From contig JBMOPB010000060.1 in the NCBI GenBank assembly GCA_049325055.1, forward strand, positions 1 to 56,208: DNA of 56,208 nt, given 5' to 3'. The position numbers were made by a program, and so were the translations under genes. The notes beneath the pieces were generated by a model, which saw nothing but the letters and a program-made list of their open reading frames with translations, was not told where the DNA came from and ran no database searches. Shown one piece after another: positions 23,644 through 31,180 of the stretch (positions are counted from its first letter, which is position 1; every line of letters begins with the position of its first letter). Source of the DNA: BRHc4a sp049325055. GTDB taxonomy: Bacteria; Bacillota; Desulfotomaculia; Desulfotomaculales; Desulfocucumaceae.

Positions 23644-24591
23644 TTATTGCTTAACCGCTATAATCAACTGCCTTTCGCCGTAATCTTTTACCTCAGCGTC
23701 AGTAAATCCTGCGCCAGAAATCCACTCAGCGTACTGCTCCATTGTCCAGGTGCCGCCCCTTGGGGTGTTTACCAGCATGTTTACACCGAACATGGCCGCC
23801 CTGGGGCTTAGACCGCGCACGAAATCCTGCACAGCTATACGTCCGCCGGGGGCTAAAACATCAAAAACCCTGAGGAACAGTTTTTTATTTTCTTCCCCGT
23901 CGAATATATGGCATACGTTGCCCAGGTATGCTAGGCCAAAGGGTCCCGGGGGCAGCCCGACGGTCAGGTCTCCCGGCAGCATCTCTATTCTTTCATCATC
24001 TTTTATGTTGGGCTTCATTAATTCCACCACCTCCGGCAGGTCCAGCACCGTCACCGAGGCGCCCAGGGCGGCAAACTCCCTGGCATATGTAAGCGGTCCC
24101 CCGCCTATATCAAGAACCTTAACCCCCGCCCCATTACCTCTCAGACTGTCCCTGGCAATCACAGGCGCCATTTTTTTAGCGTGAACGGCCATTGACTGGA
24201 TAAAGCTCTTTAATGCCACCCCGCTTTTTTTCTTACTGACAGGCGTGCCGGTTTTTATAATTTCCGGCAGGTTCAGCCAGGAAACACAAAGTTCATATCC
24301 GTGCATAAAGGAAAAATCTGAATAGACTTCGCTGTCGGTATTGTAAAACATGTCTTTTGCGTCGGGGGTAAGGCAAACCTTCTCCCCGTCCCTTTGGATG
24401 TAGCCAGCATCGATTAGAGCCTCCAGCACCACCCAAAGGCTCCTGGCATCGGACCCGGTTATTGCAGCCAGTTCGGGTTCGGTAAGGGGGCCGTTTTTTA
24501 TTGCTTCAAACAGCCCGGCTTTCACAGCGGCTCCTAAAAGAAGCAGCTCCTGGGGAGGCCTCAAGTCCCTTTCCCAAAGTTTTGAAACCAT
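23644..24591 (-). CDS. SAM-dependent O-methyltransferase (plant-type/hydroxyneurosporene class)
   Basis: A 315-aa protein. The N-terminal winged-helix dimerisation domain (about residues 10-85) contains GLFEAIKNGPLTEPELAA. The class I methyltransferase domain carries SAM motif I VLDIGGGPLTYAREFA near residue 165 and acidic VTVLDLPEVVEL. YLGNVCHIF and GGRIAVQDF follow. Family members methylate hydroxyls of small aromatic or polyene compounds. The substrate is unknown. The catalytic His expected in true O-methyltransferases may be that in GNVCHIF. Monocistronic; ATG 24591 has a reasonable upstream GAGGGTTGCC site. Confidence 0.85.
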   Translation of the reverse strand: MVSKLWERDLRPPQELLLLGAAVKAGLFEAIKNGPLTEPELAAITGSDARSLWVVLEALIDAGYIQRDGEKVCLTPDAKDMFYNTDSEVYSDFSFMHGYELCVSWLNLPEIIKTGTPVSKKKSGVALKSFIQSMAVHAKKMAPVIARDSLRGNGAGVKVLDIGGGPLTYAREFAALGASVTVLDLPEVVELMKPNIKDDERIEMLPGDLTVGLPPGPFGLAYLGNVCHIFDGEENKKLFLRVFDVLAPGGRIAVQDFVRGLSPRAAMFGVNMLVNTPRGGTWTMEQYAEWISGAGFTDAEVKDYGERQLIIAVKQ

Positions 24592-24698
24592 TTGGCAACC
24601 CTCTTTCTTAATAAATTATTTGTGAAATTTAGCCACTCATTACAAAACAATTTTCAGTCAAAAATATTGTCATTAAGATAAATATACGGAGGTAATAA

Positions 24699-25022
24699 GT
24701 GATGAAAACAATAAAGCCGTTTAATTTTTCACAGGAGATTCATGGCGTTCAGGTAAAGCCGCTGACAGAAAGCGGCAGGGATGTGAGGATACGCTACAAG
24801 GGGCTTCTGGCCAACTCCGGGGCCACAGAAATAACACTGCACTACGGCTTTGGAGATACCGTGGACTGGCGGGAGGTTGGCGACCTGATGATGGAGAGAA
24901 CCGCTGAGGGCTGGGAATCTTCGGTAGCCATGGCAGACAACCAGCTGAATTTCTGTTTCCGGGATTCCGCTTTCAACTGGGATAATAACAACGGTCTCAA
25001 CTGGATTTACAGAATATCGTAA
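24699..25022 (+). CDS. Stand-alone starch-binding domain protein (CBM25/CBM53-like)
   Basis: A 107-aa protein that is almost entirely one carbohydrate-binding module. VRIRYKGLLANSGATEITLHYG, interrupted here for length after the first 20 residues, then TVDWREVGDLMMERTAEGWE, FCFRDSAFNWDNN and LNWIYRI are typical of the beta-sandwich starch/glycogen-binding CBM25/53 family. No signal peptide and no catalytic domain are present, so it is likely cytoplasmic. GGAGG precedes a GTG-ATG double start; GTG is used. Its partner may be a glycogen-metabolism enzyme elsewhere. Confidence 0.78.
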   Translation: MMKTIKPFNFSQEIHGVQVKPLTESGRDVRIRYKGLLANSGATEITLHYGFGDTVDWREVGDLMMERTAEGWESSVAMADNQLNFCFRDSAFNWDNNNGLNWIYRIS

Positions 25023-25047
25023 TTTGGAAAGAAATAAAACAAAAAAA

Positions 25048-25122
25048 CAGAGGACACAGAGAAAATATTGTATTTGAATTTATCTTTCTTCTTCACCTGC
25101 ATCAATCTCTGTGTTCTCTGTG
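25048..25122. repeat. Dispersed intergenic inverted repeat (CAGAGGACACAGAG...CTCTGTGTTCTCTGTG)
   Basis: CAGAGGACACAGAGA and TCTCTGTGTTCTCTG form complementary arms about 42 bp apart in the 127-bp gap between convergent genes. They belong to the same family as the element at 11485-11560. It may act as a convergent transcript stop. Confidence 0.6.
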
Positions 25123-25149
25123 AACTCTGCCCGGAAGGTCGCCGCCGGA

Positions 25150-25512
25150 CTACTTCTTTCTCCTTCTCCTTGCAAAGAACAATTTATCGAGGTATTTATG
25201 GTAATACCACTCACCCGCCGCGATAATTACGGCTATCAGCCCCAGGCCTGCCGGGTTTATACCCGTGCCCAGGACATAAGAAATTTCTAAAAGAATCAGT
25301 GTTGTAATGACAGCATCCAGTAAAACTGCCGTAAAATTGCCGTATTTGGGGAACACCACCAGGTCCGCCGTGAGGAAAGTCGCCAGTGCCGCAAGTATGG
25401 CTGCCAGAATGGAAATAGATGTGTCGGCCTGGCTGAAATAAGGCATTACAATACCGACGACCGGGGCGAACAAAAAAAATTTAGTTAAAAAAGCGTTAAA
25501 ATATATTTTAAT
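25150..25512 (-). CDS. DUF2512 (YndM-like) small membrane protein
   Basis: A hydrophobic protein with four predicted helices, containing TADLVVFPKYGNFTAVLLD, a DUF2512 signature, and a basic ARRRRKK tail. No ATG, GTG or TTG with a ribosome site exists. A TTG at 25473 would cut the first helix. In-frame ATT at 25512 gives the family-typical KIYFNAFLTKFFLFAPVVG start, lies 12 nt after AAGGAG and overlaps the upstream DUF3786 stop (ATTAA), so it is proposed as the start (120 aa). Function unknown. The start is the least certain point. Confidence 0.7.
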   Translation of the reverse strand: MKIYFNAFLTKFFLFAPVVGIVMPYFSQADTSISILAAILAALATFLTADLVVFPKYGNFTAVLLDAVITTLILLEISYVLGTGINPAGLGLIAVIIAAGEWYYHKYLDKLFFARRRRKK

Positions 25513-26170
25513 CTTCTTTTTTCACTCCTTCCAGCCAGGTGATTGATATTTCCCTGCCTGCCTTATGGTTCAGGTGGCTGATCATTTTATGGGCCAGTTC
25601 GACCCCCAGCACCCACAACGCCGCAGTGGTGAGGTGGGTAGGCGCTACGGAGTCAAAGAGTATATTGCTCTTTGCGGCAAATTCGTCATCTCCTTCCCAC
25701 AATACAACTGCCAGCGGTATTTTGGGCAGTGCCGGGATATAAAAAGAATGGTCTCCAAGGGATAATGGCCGCCCTCCCAGATCAACGGCCGCTTCTCCAA
25801 ACTGTGCCGGGGCCGACCCGAATGTTTCTGCAAGGGGGGTGGTGGCGTCGGTTTGGAACGGAGCAAAATGGTGTATTCCCTCGGGAAGCTCAAGAAAAGA
25901 CATCCATGCGCCCCTTGGCGGCAGTCCCGAGGCCTCGCTCAGATACTGAACAATAAGTGTCCGGTCGTTGAACGGGACGTCTTTTTCGGAGGCGTCCGCC
26001 CTCCAAACACGTCCTTCAAGGTCAACAATGTAGTTCCTGCCAAAATATGCGATTTCAAATGTTCTGTTGTGTTCGTCAAAGATGGCGCCGGACCTGGCGG
26101 CAATATCCACCGGGTCAAGTGTCACGAATTTTTTCACGGTTTCCTGATAGGCATTAACAGGATTGCACAA
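25508..26170 (-). CDS. DUF3786 domain protein
   Basis: A 220-aa soluble protein matching DUF3786, a family found mainly in strict anaerobes. Family-like stretches are YFGRNYIVDLEGRVW and the C-terminal PLAVVLWEGDDEFAAKSNI, then LFDSVAPTHLTTAALWVLG. No catalytic motif is visible, and it has only one cysteine (residue 2). Its stop overlaps the DUF2512 gene, and a hypothetical membrane-anchored protein gene lies 32 bp upstream on the same strand; the three probably form an operon. The function of DUF3786 is not established. Confidence 0.8.
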   Translation of the reverse strand: MCNPVNAYQETVKKFVTLDPVDIAARSGAIFDEHNRTFEIAYFGRNYIVDLEGRVWRADASEKDVPFNDRTLIVQYLSEASGLPPRGAWMSFLELPEGIHHFAPFQTDATTPLAETFGSAPAQFGEAAVDLGGRPLSLGDHSFYIPALPKIPLAVVLWEGDDEFAAKSNILFDSVAPTHLTTAALWVLGVELAHKMISHLNHKAGREISITWLEGVKKED

Positions 26171-26202
26171 GAATATACCCCCGTTTCAGCTTATGGCAGT
26201 TT

Positions 26203-26634
26203 TCAAGGCAAATATTTTATGTACAAAACAATGGCGGTTATGATGACCACCGCGAACAGAACCATGGATAAACCCCCGAAGCTGGTGAAGGCGCTTAACC
26301 TTATTCCCTCGCTTTCAGACCTTTCCCTCAGCTTTTTATATACCGTCAGCCTGCCCACAACATCCATTACAAAGCTGTCCAGAATATCCGGGTCCCCTCT
26401 TTTTTCCAGCATGCTGTCCACAGTGATGCTCACAACCTTTTCCAGGCTCGAATCATCCCGGCGACAATATCCCTGTATAAATTTTTTGATATTGCCCTCC
26501 AGTGGCTTGATACGCTGGAAATAACACCTTCTCTCACCCCGCCCAAGGGACCTGATGTTCCTTAACAGCAATTCTCCGGCCTCGCCGTCAAGGCCCATTT
26601 CCTTAATCACCATTTCCGCCAATTCCCGAGACAT
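26203..26634 (-). CDS. Hypothetical tail-anchored protein (143 aa)
   Basis: A charged, helical N-terminal ~110 residues starting SRELAEMVIKEMGLDGEAG, then one strong C-terminal membrane helix (about residues 118-140, LSMVLFAVVIITAIVLYIKY). No domain was recognised. It is the first gene of the minus-strand trio with the DUF3786 and DUF2512 genes. The region 26635-26862 upstream is AT-rich and contains an inverted repeat. Confidence 0.65.
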   Translation of the reverse strand: MSRELAEMVIKEMGLDGEAGELLLRNIRSLGRGERRCYFQRIKPLEGNIKKFIQGYCRRDDSSLEKVVSITVDSMLEKRGDPDILDSFVMDVVGRLTVYKKLRERSESEGIRLSAFTSFGGLSMVLFAVVIITAIVLYIKYLP

Positions 26635-26780
26635 ATAGACACCTATACCCCCGTAAAAATTTACTACTGGTGAAATTCTTCAATAACGCCCAAATTCCTG
26701 TTGTTCTGTAAATTTACGTTGAGACGTCTATTTTATTTCAAAAAAATGGTTACCATAAAAATACCAAGCATAATATATTA

Positions 26781-26826
26781 TTTAAAGGAATATTTCAAAA
26801 GATACTATTGCGATATATCCTTTAAA
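26781..26826. repeat. Inverted repeat TTTAAAGGA...TCCTTTAAA
   Basis: Perfect 9-bp arms (26781-26789 and 26818-26826) separated by 28 bp, between the divergent hypothetical gene and the P-loop/Asp23 gene. It could be an operator or a transcript hairpin; nothing more can be read. Confidence 0.4.
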
Positions 26827-26862
26827 AAAACTCATAAATGTTATTTCGTCGATTAAAGGTAA

Positions 26863-27765
26863 TTGGGGGAGGTGAATAGAATAGGTAGCTTTAATGTTTT
26901 GGCGGAGGTAAACGATGTGGAAGTATACGCCCTAGTTGGCCCCAGCGGCACCGGTAAAAGCCACCGGGCAATCATGGTGGCCCACCAGAACGACTGCGAT
27001 ATAATCATAGATGACGGACTATTAATAAAAGGCGACCAGATTATTGTAGGGCATACTGCAAAAAAGCAGCCTACCAGGATAGGCGCCATAAAAGCCGCAC
27101 TGTTTCTGGACGATGATCTGGCTGACAGGGCCAGGGACGCGCTGGCCAGGCACAGCCCCAAAGGAGTGCTGATACTGGGAACCTCGGTGGGGATGGTTGA
27201 AAAGATAGCTTCGACATTGGGTCTGCCGGGGATTAAAAGGGTTATTGACATAAATGAAGTGGCCACCCCGGATGAAATTAAAAAGGCCCGGATAAACCGT
27301 ACCAGGTTTTCAAAGCATGTAATACCCGCCCCCACCATGGAGGTAAGAAAAAGTTTTCCCGGTACACTTATTGATCCTTTAAGGGTAATGATAAAGAAGG
27401 ATAAGGGCAAGACCGGCGCCAGAAACTGGCTGGAACAGTCAGTGGTAAGGCCTACCTTTACCTTCTATGGAAAGCTGACCATTTCTGAAAGCGCCGTTTC
27501 ATCAATAGCCGCCCTGGCGTCCAAAGAGGTTTCAGGAGTTAAAAGCCCGGGCCGTATACACGTTACCCAGACCGAGGACGGGCTGTTGATAGACATATCG
27601 CCTGTGCTGTATTACGGTATTTACCTGCCGGGGGTTTCAAAGAAAGTACAGTCGGTTGTGAAGGAAAGGGTCGAATACATGACCGGGCTTTCAATAAAGT
27701 CAGTAAATGTTATAGTAAAAGACATAGAGTTTAAAAATAGGGTCAAATTAGAAAAAGGGTTTTAG
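26863..27765 (+). CDS. P-loop ATPase domain fused to an Asp23/Gls24 (DUF322) domain
   Basis: A 300-aa fusion. The N-terminal nucleotide-binding domain carries Walker A GPSGTGKSHRA (about residues 27-37) and an acidic IIIDDGLLIKGD. The C-terminal residues ~205-290 (GKLTISESAVSSIAALASKE, then GLSIKSVNVIVKDIEF) are an Asp23/Gls24 domain, a family usually found as small separate envelope-stress proteins. The function of the fusion is unknown. The start is uncertain. TTG 26863 is used, but the strong GGGGGAGGTG lies after it and is followed by in-frame ATA 8 nt later (26878), as at nuoE. Confidence 0.78.
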   Translation: MGEVNRIGSFNVLAEVNDVEVYALVGPSGTGKSHRAIMVAHQNDCDIIIDDGLLIKGDQIIVGHTAKKQPTRIGAIKAALFLDDDLADRARDALARHSPKGVLILGTSVGMVEKIASTLGLPGIKRVIDINEVATPDEIKKARINRTRFSKHVIPAPTMEVRKSFPGTLIDPLRVMIKKDKGKTGARNWLEQSVVRPTFTFYGKLTISESAVSSIAALASKEVSGVKSPGRIHVTQTEDGLLIDISPVLYYGIYLPGVSKKVQSVVKERVEYMTGLSIKSVNVIVKDIEFKNRVKLEKGF

Positions 27766-27826
27766 GCACAAGGCCAAAAACCCTTTCTGCTTGGATATAG
27801 TCCGAAGGGGAGGCAGCCCCTTTTTT
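27750..27826 (+). terminator. Tandem terminator hairpins after the Asp23-fusion gene
   Basis: The first hairpin is AGAAAAAGGGTTTT/AAAAACCCTTTCT (27750-27788), overlapping the stop codon. The second, AAGGGG-AGGC-AGCCCCTTTTTT (27805-27826), is a classic terminator. The second shares GTCCGAAGGGG-n-GGCAGCCCC with the ynfA leader hairpin at 4345-4369. Confidence 0.75.
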
Positions 27827-27828
27827 AA

Positions 27829-28500
27829 TTACGTCTTTGTGGCGAAAACATGGTTTCCTATTTGTGTGTGTACCGTCAGTGACCTTATCCACTGGTCCGT
27901 GGCTGTCTCCGGGTTGTAAAAGTACAGGGCGCCGTTGGTGGGGTCGTGCCCCGCTATGGCCTGAATGGCAGCGCAAATGGCAATTTCATCCGGCTCAAGG
28001 TTGATGCTGCCGTCCTGGACCGGTGTGAACTGATAGGTCCCATTGTGCTTCTGCATGATTATTTCCCTTATGGACCCGGGAAACTCTCCGCTTTCAAGCC
28101 TGTTTAATATTACGGCCCCCACAGCCACCTGGCCTGTAAAACTTTCACCCCTTGCTTCAGCATATATGGCCCTGGCCAGCATGATGACATCGTCCCTGGT
28201 ATAACCTCTTGACAGGGCGATTTCAAAATCAGGATTTGCGCCGGGAATTAACAGCACCTGTTTTGGGTGAATGACTGTCCGTGACAGCCTGTTGGCCCTT
28301 ATAAGCGACTGGAGTGAAACCCCGTGTCTTTCAGCGATTGAGGAAAGCGTGTCACCCTCCTGCACCGTGTAAGAGACAGCTTTACGGTTTTCTCCGGTAG
28401 TTTTTCTTGGCTCTTCCCCGGCTGCCGCCCTTAAAATGTACCCTGACAAAAAAAACAGCAGAGTAAAAATAAGGACAGCCCTGGTAAAATTGGTACCCAT
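27829..28500 (-). CDS. Spore cortex-lytic enzyme, SleB/CwlJ-type hydrolase with LysM domain
   Basis: A 223-aa secreted cell-wall hydrolase. It has a signal peptide or membrane anchor at residues ~8-26, then one LysM domain at ~42-86 (SYTVQEGDTLSSIAERHGVS, ending QVLLIPG). The Hydrolase_2 domain at ~112-222 has LARAIYAEARGESFTGQVAV with the catalytic-type Glu, then GAVILNRL and GALYFYNPETATD. Family members cut cortex peptidoglycan during germination or sporulation. SleB of Bacillus has a different peptidoglycan-binding domain, so this is the LysM variant common in clostridia and Peptococcaceae. Monocistronic; GGAGG lies just upstream. TACCATTATAT direct repeats occur in its promoter region (28557 and 28586). 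Confidence 0.9.
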   Translation of the reverse strand: MGTNFTRAVLIFTLLFFLSGYILRAAAGEEPRKTTGENRKAVSYTVQEGDTLSSIAERHGVSLQSLIRANRLSRTVIHPKQVLLIPGANPDFEIALSRGYTRDDVIMLARAIYAEARGESFTGQVAVGAVILNRLESGEFPGSIREIIMQKHNGTYQFTPVQDGSINLEPDEIAICAAIQAIAGHDPTNGALYFYNPETATDQWIRSLTVHTQIGNHVFATKT

Positions 28501-28634
28501 ATAACCTCCTTTCTACCTGAACGATATTTTTAGCGATGAACGATACGTTATATACATACCATTATATACCATATTAACTGCAAAATACCATTATATGGCA
28601 AATAATTGTTGAAAAAATTGGTCTGGAAATAAAC

Positions 28635-28668
28635 AAGGGCATCTCATCTTCAAAAGTGAGAAGCCCTT
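28635..28668 (-). terminator. Terminator at the end of the cobalamin operon
   Basis: AAGGGC-A-TCTCA and TGAGA-A-GCCCTT form an 11-bp stem with one internal mismatch, 26 bp past the cbiC stop. T-rich sequence follows on the minus strand. Confidence 0.65.
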
Positions 28669-28693
28669 TTCTTTATAATTAAACTATATTTTG

Positions 28694-29314
28694 TTATGCC
28701 TGAAGAAGCAGGGCGTTCACTATAGAAGCCGCAATGGTGCTCCCTCCCCTTGTGCCGGGCATGGTAATGTAATTGACACCTGTTTCCATGAGCATTTCCT
28801 TTGACTCCGCCGCTCCCACGAAGCCTACCGGGGTTCCCACCACCAGGGCAGGGAGGGCCTCACCCTCCCTGATCATTCGGCAAAGTTCAAAAAGGGCAGT
28901 GGGGGCGTTTCCCACCGCGATAATTCCGCCGTAGGCCAGTGGCGCTCCTTTTTTCATGGCCACCATCGCCCTTGTAAGTCCGCTATTCTTAGACTCCTGA
29001 ACTACTTCCGGATCGCTTATCAAGCAATGTGCCCTGATGCCGAAATAATCCATTCTGCCAGATATCAAACCCGCTTTCAGCATGTTGACGTCGGTAAGTA
29101 TCGTGCAGCCCCGCCTGATAGCCTGAAGACCCGAGTCAACAGCACCGGGGGAAATCTTGACAATGGAAACACAGGCAAGGTCCCCGGTGGTGTGAATCAC
29201 CCTTTTTATAATTTCCCTTACAGCCGGAGGGTAAGATCTTAGCTCAGGGAGACATTCTTCTATTATCGACATGCTTTTTCTTTCTATTTCACCAGGGTCT
29301 TTGATTATTTCCAA
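28694..29314 (-). CDS. cbiC: Cobalt-precorrin-8 methylmutase
   Basis: A 206-aa enzyme that moves the C-11 methyl to C-12, giving cobyrinate. Recognisable parts are VIHTTGDLACVSIVKIS near residue 50 with the catalytic His, TDVNMLKAGL, and the C-terminal PALVVGTPVGFVGAAESKE, then MPGTRGGSTIAASIVNALL. The start is TTG with GGAGAGGTG about 9 nt before. It is the last gene of the cbi operon, 3 bp after cbiX. Together with CbiD/E/T/L/F/G/H/J and CbiX it completes corrin-ring formation by the cobalt-early route; only the amidation and adenosylation steps are outside the window. Confidence 0.95.
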   Translation of the reverse strand: MEIIKDPGEIERKSMSIIEECLPELRSYPPAVREIIKRVIHTTGDLACVSIVKISPGAVDSGLQAIRRGCTILTDVNMLKAGLISGRMDYFGIRAHCLISDPEVVQESKNSGLTRAMVAMKKGAPLAYGGIIAVGNAPTALFELCRMIREGEALPALVVGTPVGFVGAAESKEMLMETGVNYITMPGTRGGSTIAASIVNALLLQA

Positions 29315-29317
29315 AGC

Positions 29318-29683
29318 TTAATACACCTCTCCTATTCTCTCCAGCAATATTTCGGCCAGCTTACGATCTCCCCCTATGTTCCTGGTCATTTTGAATTCCA
29401 CTCCGGGATATTTTTTCTTTTCTTCCTGTATAATCTCGGGTATGTCCTCCTTCATGTGCAGGCCGTTGTACAGAAACATGGGCACCACTATAACCCTTTC
29501 CATTCCGGCTGAAACTGCCCCTGCCAGGGCCGAAGGAAGGTCGGGCTGGTTGAACTGCAGCGACGCGCTTGCCAGATAGTCATAATTGCTGGTTTTATTA
29601 ATATGATCTACAAGCTCACTTACCGTAACCTGGGCCTCCGGCGCCCGGCTTCCGTGGCTTAAAAGTATAATACCGGTTTTCAT
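29318..29683 (-). CDS. cbiX: Sirohydrochlorin cobaltochelatase, single-domain CbiX(S) type
   Basis: A 121-aa class II chelatase that inserts Co2+ into sirohydrochlorin at the entry of the anaerobic cobalamin pathway. The N terminus IILLSHGSRAPEA carries the first metal-binding His; VPMFLYNGLHMKEDIP carries the second. The short single-domain form forms dimers. The internal ATG is chosen because GTGAGGTG lies just upstream; the extra four residues in front are not supported. No His-rich tail or Fe-S motif is present. It is embedded between cbiJ/cobK and cbiC. Confidence 0.92.
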   Translation of the reverse strand: MKTGIILLSHGSRAPEAQVTVSELVDHINKTSNYDYLASASLQFNQPDLPSALAGAVSAGMERVIVVPMFLYNGLHMKEDIPEIIQEEKKKYPGVEFKMTRNIGGDRKLAEILLERIGEVY

Positions 29684-29705
29684 AAAACACCTCACATTGA
29701 TTATT

Positions 29706-30461
29706 CTAATCCATAAGGGCCATTTCCACGGCCTCGCGAACGGATTTAGCCGCTCCTGCCGGCTCCGGCGGCCTTCTTATGATTATTGTGGGAAGGCCCA
29801 GCCTGACAGCCGCAGATATTTTATCACCTAGGCCCCCTGCGTCTCCGCTCTCTTTGGACACAACCACGTCGGGGCTGAAATGTTTCAGCAGGGCAAAATT
29901 CAGCTCTTCGCTGAATGGTCCGCTCATGGCCACAATGTCCGAGGGGCTTACCCCCATTTCAATCAGTCTGCCAATTGCATCAGGGTCGGGTACAACCCTT
30001 AATATTATCCTTACGCCTGCCTGTGCCGCCTTTTTTATGAACAACCCGGCCGTTTTGCTGCCGGTTGTCAAAAAAACCTTCTGTCCAGTTTCAAAGGCCT
30101 TCTCGGCGGCCTCCTCATAGCTGTCCGCCCATTTTACCAGGGGGTGGTTTGCTCTTTCACCTCCGGGCCGGGCGTATCGTATATACCTGGCTCCGGTTCG
30201 TTCACAGGCTCCAGCGGCATTTTTTGTAACCTCGGTGGCAAAGGGGTGTGAGGCGTCCAACAGTGTGCGGACTCCTCTTGATATTATCAATTCCGTCAGC
30301 CCGTCCAGGTCTAGGCGTCCGTACACAACCTCTATTCCGCTGCCTTTTGCCAGATTGGCGCCGTATGGCGTGGCTGAGCTGACCAGAACCCTCGCTCCCC
30401 TGGCAGCCAGTTCTGCGGAGATCATTCTTCCGTCAGAGGTGCCTCCGATAACCAGAATCAT
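29706..30461 (-). CDS. cbiJ: Cobalt-precorrin-6A reductase
   Basis: A 251-aa NADH-dependent reductase of the CobK/CbiJ family that reduces the ring of cobalt-precorrin-6A. The N-terminal MILVIGGTSDGRMISAELA is the dinucleotide-binding loop. LLDASHPFATEVTKNA and SGPFSEELNFALLKHF are family landmarks. The ATG overlaps the cbiH stop (ATGA), showing coupling. Normal length. Confidence 0.94.
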   Translation of the reverse strand: MILVIGGTSDGRMISAELAARGARVLVSSATPYGANLAKGSGIEVVYGRLDLDGLTELIISRGVRTLLDASHPFATEVTKNAAGACERTGARYIRYARPGGERANHPLVKWADSYEEAAEKAFETGQKVFLTTGSKTAGLFIKKAAQAGVRIILRVVPDPDAIGRLIEMGVSPSDIVAMSGPFSEELNFALLKHFSPDVVVSKESGDAGGLGDKISAAVRLGLPTIIIRRPPEPAGAAKSVREAVEMALMD

Positions 30462-31180
30462 ATTTTGTATCCCCTGGGGGTCACCATGTACTGTCCCAGT
30501 TTTTTTGTGCTGTTGCTGCCTATTATGACTGTGGAGAGCATGTCTATTTTATAATTTACCATGTTTTCAAGATCAGTGACTATTATCTCCTCGTCTTCCC
30601 TGTCGGCGTTTCTTACTATTCCGACGGGGGTCCCGCCCGGCTTGTGTTTGCTCATTATTTCCCTGGCACGAAGAATGTGGTCCACCCGCTTGTGACTGGC
30701 GGGATTGTACAGCACCACCACGAAATCACCCTGGGCGGCGGCGGACAGCCTTCTTTCAATTACCTCCCAGGGTGTCAGCAGGTCGCTTAAGCTTATAACG
30801 ACAAAGTCGTGCATAAGCGGCGCCCCCAGTTTGGCGGCAGACGCGGTGGCCGATGTTATGCCCGGGATTATTTCCACATCTATTTGCCCGGTTAGCCCGT
30901 CCCTGTCAAGCATCTCCAGTACCAGGCCGGCCATGCCGTAAACCCCGGGATCTCCGCTGGAAACGAATGCCACGTCCAGCCCCGAAGCTGCCTTGTCAAT
31001 GGCCGCTGCACAGCGTTCCACCTCCCTGGTCATGCCGGTGCTGATGACCTCTTTGTCTTTTACCAGGTCCTTTATTATTTCTATGTATGTTTTGTAACCC
31101 ACTACCACCCTGGCCGTCTTAAGGGCATTAAGAGCCCTGGGGCTGAGCAGATCTGGCGCACCGGGGCCTATTCCCACCAC
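30458..31180 (-). CDS. cbiH: Cobalt-precorrin-3B C17-methyltransferase
   Basis: SAM-dependent tetrapyrrole methylase that methylates C-17 with ring contraction. The proposed GTG start gives 240 aa, equal to the family, beginning VVGIGPGAPDLLSPRA. AGAGGA lies about 9 nt before it, and the start lies inside the cbiG 3' end (13-bp overlap). A longer reading from 31282 would overlap cbiG by over 100 bp with a low-complexity leader. Conserved: VAFVSSGDPGVYGMAG and EIIPGITSATASAAKLGAP. No fused CbiG or Fe-S domain. Confidence 0.93.
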   Translation of the reverse strand: MVGIGPGAPDLLSPRALNALKTARVVVGYKTYIEIIKDLVKDKEVISTGMTREVERCAAAIDKAASGLDVAFVSSGDPGVYGMAGLVLEMLDRDGLTGQIDVEIIPGITSATASAAKLGAPLMHDFVVISLSDLLTPWEVIERRLSAAAQGDFVVVLYNPASHKRVDHILRAREIMSKHKPGGTPVGIVRNADREDEEIIVTDLENMVNYKIDMLSTVIIGSNSTKKLGQYMVTPRGYKI

